Source of the DNA: Primulina eburnea
Lineage: Eukaryota; Streptophyta; Magnoliopsida; Lamiales; Gesneriaceae
DNA length: 64,000 nucleotides
Assembly (NCBI RefSeq): GCF_022965805.1
Contig: NC_133110.1
Location: 33,728,317-33,792,316, forward strand
Reading direction: 5' to 3'
Positions 44,880-55,060 of this stretch are shown piece after piece; position 1 is the first letter of the stretch; each line of letters starts with the position of its first letter. The translations under genes were made by a program, and so were the position numbers. The notes below the pieces were generated by a model that was given only the letters and a program-made list of their open reading frames with translations, did no database searches and was not told where the DNA came from.

Positions 44880-46515
44880 AATTCAGTGAGCATTTGTCTC
44901 ATTTTACTTTATTTTCCTCGAAGATAACATCCATTCTGACGATACTGTCCACCAGAAAAACCCATTTACTCAATTAGCATAATCCAAGAAGATACACTTT
45001 CTAGATTTAGAATCCAACTTTTATTTTTCTTTATAATTATACAGAACATACATTGGATTTTCAAATGTATGCAAATGAGAATAATCAATCGGCTTCCCAG
45101 TCCATATCTTCATAAGAGTCTTCAAATCAATCGCCACTTAAGAAGAACGATTGATAATATAACAAACAGACTTGACTGCTTCTACTCAAAATGACTTGGC
45201 TAGACCCGCTGTCTTCAACATGGTTCTTCTTTTGTCCAATAAAGTCATGCTCATCAGCTCCGTTACTCCATTCTCTTGAGGTGGTAAAGCAATCATGAAC
45301 TGTCTTTTGATGTCTTCATATTGACAAAATACATCAAATTCGTCATTGGTATATTTTTTCCCATTGTTAGTCCTCAAACACTAGATTTTTTTTTTCAAAA
45401 TTTAGTTCAATATGCGCTTTTGAAATCTTTGAAGACTTGAAAAGATCTTATTTCTTCTTGATTTGATATATCAAACATCTCTTAGAGAAATCATCAATGA
45501 ATAAGACAAAGTATCTCGCTCTTCTTAGGGATATAACAGTGCTTGCTAAACATCAGAATGGATCAACTTCAAATGATTTTTCTTTTGGTAGTAGAAGTAC
45601 CAAACTTTAATATGTTTTTTTAGTGGTAACACAATTCTCATAAAAGGGTTTATATTTTGTAAGCCCCAACATCTGCTTTCATTTTGAGAGAATTTTAACC
45701 TTTGTTCTGACATATGTCCGAGCTTCTTATACTATAACAATGTTAATTCTATTCCATAACCAATTGATGCAACAACTAGTTCTATAACTTTGTGTATTCC
45801 TCCCTAAAGTACATACAAATTTGTAACAATTTTTTTTTGCCTTCATAACCACAAGCGCGCCCTTCATATTTTTCATTATCTCGTTCTCGATACGGTTTTT
45901 GCACCCGATATCATTCAATTGCCCCAAGGATAAAAGATTTTTCGTCAGTCCCTTCACATCTCGTAGCTCCTATATAGTGCAAACAGTACAATCAAATATT
46001 TTTATTTTGATAGTACCAACTCCAGTGATTTCTAATGCATGATCATTTTCCATGAATACAGATCTTCCTAAGACTTGTTCATACCGATCTAACCATTCTC
46101 TATGAGATGTCATGTGTCATGTCGTTCCTGAATCAATAATCCATGTGTCACAAAATTTTTGTCTATCCTCTACAATCATTGCTGCTTTGCTGATAAAATT
46201 TCACCACCGTATGAGGTACTGACCACATTTTCTTGAGATCTTTTCTCATTACTTGTACACTCTTTTTTGAAATATCATTTACCGTTACATTTAAAGCAGT
46301 AAAAATTTTCTTCTCACTTCTCGATTGTGGTCTACCATGCATATGGCTCCGACTAAAGTCGCAGTCCATCTCGTTGCACTTATCATCATTCGTGATTTCC
46401 CTCGGTCTACTTCCAATAGCCGCCAAAAAATTCTTCTTTCTTAAAATTGCTTCATTATTTATTTTCCCATTGAACTTTCTATCTTGCACCTTCCCGACAT
46501 TATGTCTATAACAAC

Positions 46516-46698
46516 TAGGGCTGCAAACGAACCGAACATGTTCGCGAGTTTTTCGAGCCGGCTCGATAAATATTCGATTCGTATTTGAACTTATCGAATT
46601 TGAGCCGAACTCGAACACGTTCGAACTTTTTTTCGAGCCGAACTCGAGCCCAAATTATTTTGTTCGATAGCTCGCGAATAGTTCACGAGCCTTAATAT

Positions 46699-46743
<45 letters not shown>

Positions 46744-46985
46744 TTCGAATATTTCGAGCTTTCAAACCTTAATATCCGAGCAATAATTCGAATAGTTCAC
46801 GAATATATTCGAATATTTCGAGCCGAACTCGAACTTGAACTTCATTTCGAGCCGAGCTCGAGCCCAAATATTTGAAATTATCGAACTTCGAATCGAGCTC
46901 GAACTCGAATATACCTATTTCGAGCCGAATTCGAGCCTGACTTTTTTACTATTATTCGGCTCGATTCGGTTCGTTTGCACCCCTA
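46516..46985. mobile_element. hAT-type MITE with perfect 8-bp TSD
   Basis: 470 bp. The left end TAGGGCTGCAAACGAACCGA and the right end (complement TAGGGGTGCAAACGAACCGA) form terminal inverted repeats with one mismatch in 20. The 8-bp TSD ATAACAAC lies at 46508-46515 and 46986-46993. The interior is many TTCGAGCC/GGCTCGAA words, so it folds strongly, with a dinucleotide (AT)n tract at 46706-46740. No ORF; it would be moved by a hAT transposase elsewhere. Confidence 0.95.
46706..46740. repeat. (AT)n microsatellite
   Basis: Uninterrupted alternating A and T, 35 bp, in the middle of the MITE; likely length-polymorphic. Confidence 0.95.
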
Positions 46986-47120
46986 ATAACAACTTAGTAT
47001 ACTAGAAAAAATAATTCTGTCTTAATAAAAATCTCAAAAAATCTTTCTGATGTGGAAGATCAGTCAAGACAGTAACCACAAAGTGTACTCGAAATTTTAA
47101 ATCAATGCTCTGGTACCACT

Positions 47121-47680
47121 TGGTGGTCCTAGATGCGGCATCTTGATATATATAAATATGAAAATAAAGAATAAGACATCGAGATTTAAGTGAAAAACCA
47201 CTAAAAATTATTATGGTCAAAACCACAAATAAGATTAAACGATTTCCATTATAATATTTTGTGATTTACAACATCTCAGTGTGTTTCCAAAAAGAACACA
47301 TTATTTTAATACAAAAGAACAAACATCTCTTCAAAGATTATAAAACTAAAGTACTCAAATTCTATAAAATGAGAGAAAAGAGAATTAAGGACGAGATGCT
47401 AAGAAATGAGGTGTGTAAGATCTATTTATAGAACTTCTCATCCATATGAAAACACATGACACGTGAAACAGCGTCTTCTTCTTCATCAACTTTGCCCCAC
47501 AATTTTGACAAATGCATCGACCACAATAGATATTGTGTCTACCACCTACCACATTAATTTGTTGACAAATTCTGATCCTGAGACATAAGACTGAATATTT
47601 GAGGAAGAGGTATAGAAACATAGATGTGATATTCCCCGTCTTCACTATTTATTTCCCAAACTCCTCCAACGTAACCAACA
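47121..47680 (-). repeat. 5' LTR of C4
   Basis: The plus strand runs TGGTGGTCCTAGATG to GTAACCAACA. On the minus strand this is TGTTGGTTACGTTGGAGGAG to CACCA, directly followed by the primer binding site. Its partner LTR is not found. Length 560 bp. Confidence 0.7.
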
Positions 47681-47733
47681 TATTCTCTAAGACATATCTT
47701 TTTCCCTATGAAGTATATATGACACATTCTCGT
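47681..47733. other. Short gap between C4 and C3 LTRs
   Basis: 53 bp of AT-rich sequence that would be the original target of both elements; nothing recognised. Confidence 0.5.
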
Positions 47734-47923
47734 TGTTGGAAAATTACGCCGAAGCGATACCGATCACAATGATAATATCACCAAAAAATACGGAATAAAA
47801 TAATCAACAAGAACACAGATTTACGTGGTTCACCCAATATAGGCTACGTCCACGGAGCACTGCAACTTTTATAACCGAAAGAAATATTACCACAAGTGTA
47901 TACACCAATACACTCAATATTCC
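47734..47923 (-). repeat. 3' LTR of C3, part 1
   Basis: TGTTGGAAAATTACGCCG onward; the last five bases, ATTCC (47919-47923), are the left TSD of T2. Confidence 0.9.
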
Positions 47924-49373
47924 TGTAGTAGCCCGAATTCCAAAATTGGGTAATTAACGGATTAATGGTGATTAAGAAGGTTTAATGTGTAATTTTGACC
48001 GAGGTCATGATCGGACGGACCGAAGATGGTTCGGTAGCACCGAAGAGTTCGGATGATCCGAAGTGTAGGTTCGGTGGATCCGACCATGAGGTGTCAAGAG
48101 TTGATCGACACGTCAGTTTACATGCAAGTTCGGATGATCCGAAGTGTAGGTTCGGTGGATCCGATCATGAGGTGTCAAGAGCCGATGGACACGTGGGAGT
48201 TCGGACGTTCCGAAGTGGGTTCGGTGGATCCGAACATAGCCTATAAATAGTGCTCGGATTTCCTCATTTTGCATTGCAAAAATTCTTGAGTTGTGTCTCA
48301 TATTTGAGAGGTTTGGAAAGTTTCTAGGGTTAGTTGTCGGTCGAGCGATAGCCAAGAGCTGCCAGGATTGGTAGCGTAGCGACGCCTGAGTTATGAGGCA
48401 ATCGACATCAAAGGGCTGTCGACGGACGAAGGTAAACCCTAAACCTTTGGTAGTACTGGAGAGTACTGGTTTTGCTAGTCGAGCATGGTAGTATTGTTCA
48501 TTGGGTATGCTTTTGATGCGTAGGCTTGTTCTAGACCTGATTAGCGGTGTTTGCATAAGGCTAGGCTTGCTGTGATAGAGGTACGAAAGTACTATCCGAG
48601 ATATCCTGGTCGAGTATACATTCTTATATGTGTTGCATGATTATGTGGTGCATTGATATATGTCATATGATGCATGCTATTATGTCACGCTTTATGATGC
48701 ATGTTGCATTTCATGTTGAGCCGTATCTCCTTCGAGATAGCCTTTATTGTTGAGCTGTATCTCTTTCGAGATAAGCTATATCTTGTGGGGCCGCTCAGCC
48801 CTGTCCTGTCTTGTGGACGCATGGACACCGAGAGTACACAGTGGCCGACGGGTCCGGAGGGCTTCGGTGATCCGGGACATTTTAGGTCCACGTCTGTTCT
48901 TGTAGTGGATGCAGTGACCCAGAGAAGTACCGCGCGGCACTATCCACTTGGCGCCTCTAGACTGAGCATATTGAGATCCTTTGTTACTCCTGTTTCTTGA
49001 CTACCCTGGTATCATATCATAGCATGTGCATTTCATATAGGCTTGTATACTCATGCTTTTGTACTGGGCGTTCTTATCGCTCACGTCCTCGGTTTTGTTT
49101 ATCTTGGACACCCCATTCCCACGGGGCAGGCCTCAGGTTGGATGGCTCAGGAGGAGGTTGAGGAGGACGTTGAGTAGCCGGTCGATTTAGTTCTTCAGTA
49201 CTGTTTTGTTTCGATAAGGTTGTACCGTATACTTTTACTTTTAATTTGAGTTGTTCTGGACTTCGATTGGGTTGTATAACTATCGTTTGTTGACCGTTTC
49301 CGCAATTATCTCTTATTATTATTAGTTAGGTTAATTACATGCTTAGTAGGTGATTCTGGAACGTGTCACTACA
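47924..49373 (+). repeat. 5' LTR of T2
   Basis: 1450 bp. U3 palindromes TTCGGATGATCCGAA lie at 48048-48062 and 48129-48143, TATAAATA at 48242-48249, and twin hairpins TATCTCCTTCGAGATA (48724-48739) and TATCTCTTTCGAGATA (48758-48773). A frame of 99 codons (48701-49000) is shared with the other T2-family LTRs. Confidence 0.95.
48242..48249 (+). promoter_or_regulatory. TATA box in the T2 5' LTR
   Basis: CCTATAAATAG follows the TTCGGA/TCCGAA palindrome cluster directly; the same order occurs in T1 although the rest of U3 differs. Confidence 0.75.
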
Positions 49374-49393
49374 TTTATGGTATCAGAGCATGC
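49374..49393 (+). promoter_or_regulatory. Primer binding site of T2
   Basis: TTTATGGTATCAGAGCATGC directly after the LTR, identical to the T1 site. Confidence 0.9.
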
Positions 49394-49472
49394 TTACGAT
49401 TTTGGGATATAGATTTCTGTTTTGGGATTTTCGTTGACCATTTTACCATTTTCCCCATTCTATCTTGTAGCG

Positions 49473-49724
49473 ATGGCTGACCACTTTGGTGATGAGAGTA
49501 GTCAGGGGAGTGTAGGTCATTGGGGTGACCAGGACGATCGTAGGCGTCATCGTGAACATCGTCATCGTCGGGATGGTCCTAGGCGTTTTGATATGCACCG
49601 TTTCATTCAGATGGGGCCTAAGCCTTTAGTTGGTGGTGAGACTCCCGATGATGCTAAGGATTGGTTGGAGCGCATGGAGAGTTGTTTCCGTGCATTCCAG
49701 TGCACCGAGGAGCAGAAGATAGAG
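49473..49724 (+). pseudogene. T2 gag, first 84 codons before the T2i insertion
   Basis: ATG at 49473, [20 protein letters not shown], to CTEEQKIE. It ends at the TSD TAGAG and continues in frame at 55061, after T2i. With the insertion in place, translation would run only a short way into the T2i LTR. Confidence 0.93.
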
Positions 49725-51180
49725 TGTAGTGACCCGTTCCAGAATCACCTACTAATCAAGAACTAAGCATGCGATTAACTTAATTAATAATAATCAGAGA
49801 TAACAGCGGAAAATATGGCCAACGATAATAGTTATACAACCCAATCGAAAATCCAGGACAACTCAAACTAAATGAAATATACGGTACAACCATATCGAAA
49901 TAAACAAGTACCGAATAACTAAACCAACCGGCTACTCAACGTCCTTCTCCTCCTCCTCCTGAGCTGTCCAACCTGAGGCCTGCCCCGAGGGAATGGGGTG
50001 TCCAAGAATAAACAAAACCGAGGACGTGAGCGATAAGAACGCCCAGTACAAAAGCATGAGTATACAAACCTATATGAAATGCACATGCTATGATATGATA
50101 CCAGGGTAGTCAAGAAACAGGAGTAACAAAGGATCTCAAAATGCTCAGTCTAGAGGCGCCAAGTGGATAGTGCCGCGCGGTACTCCTCTGGGTCACTGCA
50201 TCCACTACAAGAACAGACGTGGACCTAAAATGTCCCGGATCACCGAAGCCCTCCCGACCCGTCGGCCACTGTGTACTCTCGGTGTCCATGCGTCCACAAG
50301 ACAAGACAGGGCTGAGCGGCCCCACAAGATATAGCTTATCTCGAAAGAGATACAGCTCAACAGTAAAGGCTATCTCGAAGGAGATACGGCTCAACATGAA
50401 ATGCAACATGCATCATAAAGCGTGACATAATAGCATGCATCATATGACATATAACAATGCAGCAAATAATCATGCAACACATATATGAATGTATACTCAA
50501 CCAGGATATCTCGGATAGTACTTTCGTACCTCTATCACAGCAAGCCTAGCCTTACGCAACACCGCTAATCAGGTCTAGAACAAGCCTACGCATCAAAAGC
50601 ATACCCAATGAACAATACTACCATGCTCGACTAGCAAAACCAGTACTCCCTAGTACTACCAAAAGTTTAGGGTTTACCTTCGTCCGTCGACAGCCCTTTG
50701 ATGTCGATTGCCTCGTAACTCAGGCGTCGCTACGCTACCAATCCTGGCAGCTCTTGGCTATCGCTCGACCGACAACTAACCCTAGAAACCTTCCAAACCT
50801 CTCAAATATGAGACACAACTCAAGAATTTACAATACAAAATGAGGAAATCCGAGCACTATTTATAGGCTATGTTCGGATCCACCGAACCCACTTCGGAAC
50901 GTCCGAACTCCCACGTGTCCATCGGTTCTTGACACCTCATGATCGGATCCACCGAACCTACACTTCGGATCATCCGAACTTGCATGTAAACTGACGTGTC
51001 GATCAACTCTTGACACCTCATGATCGGATCCACCGAACTTACTTCGGATCGTCCGAACTCTTCGGTGCTACCGAACCATCTTCGGTCCGTCCGATCATGA
51101 CCACGGTCAAAATTACACATTAAACCTTCTTAATCCCCATTAATCTGTTAATTACCCAATTTGGAATTCGGGCTACTACA
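49725..51180 (-). repeat. 3' LTR of T2i
   Basis: TGTAGTGACCCGTTCC to CGGGCTACTACA on the plus strand. The polypurine tract follows at 51181-51197 (minus, TTTTAAGGGGGGGAGAA). Confidence 0.95.
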
Positions 51181-51255
51181 TTCTCCCCCCCTTAAAAGAT
51201 TTCGTCCTCGAAATCAGGCTTAGAGGATGAACAAAACGAAACAACAACATCGTTA

Positions 51256-53430
51256 TTACATCTCAATTGTTGTTGAATACAACTGATATACGCTGCGTTT
51301 CTTCCCTTTCCACCAAAATCGCGTCCTCAAGTCTTTATACATCTTATTGCTTCCTGGATGGACACTCAACTTGCTTCGATGAGCCTGAGATAAGATCTCT
51401 TCCCTCAAAGTATCATCCTCTGGTACTACCACCCGATTAGACAAACACAGAAGACCATTAGACTGATAATGGAAATTACTATCTCCACCAGCCAATCGGG
51501 CTAATCTCTGAGTCTTGTGATCAGACATCTGAGCATCTCGAATCCGAGCGAACAAAGCTGGCTCAGATAAAATGGTAGCAACACGAATGCTCTCCATACC
51601 TTTCCGATGTTTGAAATTAAATCCCAACGATCAACAATCCTGGATAGTACTAATCATAACACTGGTCTGAAGTGCAGAGGCTCTCACCTTGCGACTAATA
51701 GCATCGGCTGTTAGATTCGCAGAACCTGGATGGTACTTGATCTCGCAGTCATAATCTTTAAGTAGATCCATCCAACGACGTTGTCTCATGTTCAACTCAG
51801 CCTGAGTGAACAGATACTTCAGACTCTTATGATCAGTAAAAATTTCAAACTTAACCCCGTACAAATAATGACGCCAGATCTTTAGCGCAAACACAATAGC
51901 TGCCAACTCTAGATCATGAATAGGGTACTTCTCCTCGTGAGGTTTTAACTGCCTGGATGCGTAAGCGATCACATGACCATTCTGCGTCAACACACACCCT
52001 AAGCCTTGAAAAGAGGCATCGGTGTAAACACTGAAACCATCAGATCCTGACGGTAACGCCAAAACAGGTGCAGAAGTCAGAAGTCGACGAAGCTCTCTGA
52101 AACTATCTTCGCACTCAGATGACCACTCAAATGAAACATCCTTCCGAGTAAGTTGCGTCAATGGTCTAGCTACCTGAGAGAAATTCACGATTAAACGACG
52201 ATAATATCCTGCCAGACCCAGAAAACTACGGATCTCGGCCACTGTCGTAGGACGTGACCAATTCAGCACTGCCTCAATCTTGCTGGGATCCACCGAAATT
52301 CCTTCCTTGGAAATCACATGACCAAGGAATACTACATGATCAATCCAGAATTCGCACTTACTCAGCTTAGCATACAATTGCTTCTCGCGAAGAATCTGCA
52401 ACACAATCCTCAAGTGCTGGATATGCTCTTCCACACTGTGAGAATAAATCAAGATATCATCGATAAACACCACAACAAATTGATCTAGAAAATCCCGAAA
52501 GACTCGGTTCATCAGATCCATGAACACCGCTGGCGCATTTGTCAATCCGAATGGCATAACTGGAAACTCGTAATGCCCATATCGAGTACGAAATGCAGTC
52601 TTGGAAATATCATCATCTCTGACTCTCATCTGATGATAACCCGATCGCAAGTCAATCTTGGAGTAAACAGAGGTACCCTGAAGCTGATCGAACAAATCAT
52701 CGATACGAGGTAATGGATACTTGTTTTTGATCGTCACACGATTCAGCTGGCGATAATCAATACACAATCGCATCGATCCATCCTTTTTCTTGACAAACAA
52801 GACTGGAGCTCCCCAAGGTGAAACACTCGAGCGAATATAACCTTTATCAAGAAGATCCTGCAATTGCTGCTTCAGTTCCCTCATCTCTGACGGCGCAAGA
52901 CGATAGGGGGCACGAGAAATCGGTGCAGTCCCTGGCATTAACTCAATGCCAAATTCCACCTCTCTAACCGGAGGAAAACCAGGAATCTCATCTGGAAAAA
53001 CATCAGGAAATTCACAAACCACTGGAATATCCTCTATACCAACACTACCTGTGGACGAATCAATCGCATAGATGAGGTAGCCTTCCCCGCCCGCCTCTAA
53101 AGCACGACAGGCTTTCAGAGCAGATACCACTGGCATCGGAGGTCGCGCTCCCTCACCATAGAAAAACCAACTAGAGCTCTCAGTGGTACGAAACTGAACA
53201 AGCTTCTGGTAACAATCCACAGTAGCTCGGTAGGTAGTCAAAATGTCTATACCCAAAATACAATCAAAATCTTCCATCTCTAGGATCATAAGATTCGCAG
53301 TCAATTCGTTACCCTCAAAATCTAAGGGACAACCCATCACTAGACGCTTTGCTAACACCGAATGACCCATCGGAGTAGACACGGAAAGAATGACGTCTAG
53401 AGAAATATACGGTAACTTATGACGCTTAAC
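51256..53430 (-). pseudogene. T2i pol remnant: protease C-terminal part, RT, RNase H, INT finger
   Basis: From 53430 the T1-like protein resumes just after the protease DTG motif, running through RT (FIDDILIYS) and RNase H (YTDASF) for 583 open codons to 51631. There a TGA replaces a cysteine codon, then 123 codons reach the integrase HHCC region ([20 protein letters not shown]), where sequence switches to unrelated LTR-proximal DNA at about 51290. The upstream junction fuses AACAAATCGT to CCTGGTCACC; both parents carry ATCGT there, so a deletion of about 1.06 kb used microhomology. The junction is out of frame with the gag start, so pol could not be made by the normal route. Confidence 0.92.
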
Positions 53431-53498
53431 AAATCGTCCTGGTCACCCCAACGACCTACACTTCCCTGACTACTCTCATCACCAAAGTGGTCAGCCAT
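53397..53498 (-). pseudogene. T2i residual gag ORF (33 aa)
   Basis: The ATG at 53498 gives [20 protein letters not shown], then [13 protein letters not shown] from the shifted protease region and a TAG. It shows the gag deletion is out of frame. Confidence 0.85.
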
Positions 53499-53599
53499 CG
53501 CTACAAGATAGAATGGGGAAAAATGGTAAAATGGTCAACGAAAATTCCCAAAACAGAAATCTATATCCCAAAATCGTAAGCATGCTCTGATACCATAAA

Positions 53600-55055
53600 T
53601 GTAGTGACCCGTTCCAGAATCACCTACTAATCAAGAACTAAGCATGCGATTAACTTAATTAATAATAATCAGAGATAACAGCGGAAAATATGGCCAACGA
53701 TAATAGTTATACAACCCAATCGAAAATCCAGGACAACTCAAACTAAATGAAATATACGGTACAACCATATCGAAATAAACAAGTACCGAATAACTAAACC
53801 AACCGGCTACTCAACGTCCTTCTCCTCCTCCTCCTGAGCTGTCCAACCTGAGGCCTGCCCCGAGGGAATGGGGTGTCCAAGAATAAACAAAACCGAGGAC
53901 GTGAGCGATAAGAACGCCCAGTACAAAAGCATGAGTATACAAACCTATATGAAATGCACATGCTATGATATGATACCAGGGTAGTCAAGAAACAGGAGTA
54001 ACAAAGGATCTCAAAATGCTCAGTCTAGAGGCGCCAAGTGGATAGTGCCGCGCGGTACTCCTCTGGGTCACTGCATCCACTACAAGAACAGACGTGGACC
54101 TAAAATGTCCCGGATCACCGAAGCCCTCCCGACCCGTCGGCCACTGTGTACTCTCGGTGTCCATGCGTCCACAAGACAAGACAGGGCTGAGCGGCCCCAC
54201 AAGATATAGCTTATCTCGAAAGAGATACAGCTCAACAGTAAAGGCTATCTCGAAGGAGATACAGCTCAACATGAAATGCAACATGCATCATAAAGCGTGA
54301 CATAATAGCATGCATCATATGACATATAACAATGCAGCAAATAATCATGCAACACATATATGAATGTATACTCAACCAGGATATCTCGGATAGTACTTTC
54401 GTACCTCTATCACAGCAAGCCTAGCCTTACGCAACACCGCTAATCAGGTCTAGAACAAGCCTACGCATCAAAAGCATACCCAATGAACAATACTACCATG
54501 CTCGACTAGCAAAACCAGTACTCCCTAGTACTACCAAAAGTTTAGGGTTTACCTTCGTCCGTCGACAGCCCTTTGATGTCGATTGCCTCGTAACTCAAGC
54601 GTCGCTACGCTACCAATCCTGGCAGCTCTTGGCTATCGCTCGACCGACAACTAACCCTAGAAACCTTCCAAACCTCTCAAATATGAGACACAACTCAAGA
54701 ATTTACAATACAAAATGAGGAAATCCGAGCACTATTTATAGGCTATGTTCGGATCCACCGAACCCACTTCGGAACGTCCGAACTCCCACGTGTCCATCGG
54801 TTCTTGACACCTCATGATCGGATCCACCGAACCTACACTTCGGATCATCCGAACTTGCATGTAAACTGACGTGTCGATCAACTCTTGATACCTCATGATC
54901 GGATCCACCGAACTTACTTCGGATCGTCCGAACTCTTCGGTGCTACCGAACCATCTTCGGTCCGTCCGATCATGACCACGGTCAAAATTACACATTAAAC
55001 CTTCTTAATCCCCATTAATCTGTTAATTATCCAATTTGGAATTCGGGCTACTACA
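53600..55055 (-). repeat. 5' LTR of T2i
   Basis: 1456 bp, nearly identical to 49725-51180. The primer binding site lies just inside at about 53579-53598 (minus, ATGGTATCAGAGCATGC). Confidence 0.95.
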
Positions 55056-55060
55056 TAGAG

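Larger units (their letters stand above)
44880..47120 (-). pseudogene. Decayed Ty1/copia gag-pol (C4), 3' part missing
   Basis: Reading the minus strand from 47120: primer binding site (AGTGGTACCAGAGC), leader, gag N-terminus (DRKFNGK, FLAAIGSRP; about 46510-46390), a jump to a CCHC knuckle FYCFKCNGK with KKEC (about 46300-46250), protease-type WIIDSGT (about 46130), GLTKNLLSLGQLNDIGC (about 45950), integrase NGKKYTNDEFDVFCQYEDIK (about 45360) and PKSRKCIFLGYAN (about 45000). Many stops, frameshifts and deletions. RT and RNase H are not found left of 44880. A hAT-type MITE interrupts it at 46516-46985. Confidence 0.8.
49725..55055 (-). mobile_element. T2i: shortened Tekay-like element inside T2
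   Basis: Two 1456-bp LTRs of the T2 family, TSD TAGAG at 49720-49724 and 55056-55060. The internal region is only 2.4 kb: nearly all gag, both zinc fingers and part of protease are missing, and so are the integrase core and C-terminus. The LTRs differ at about 4 positions (about 0.3%), the youngest pair in the window. It landed in the gag of its own relative, in opposite orientation. Confidence 0.96.
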
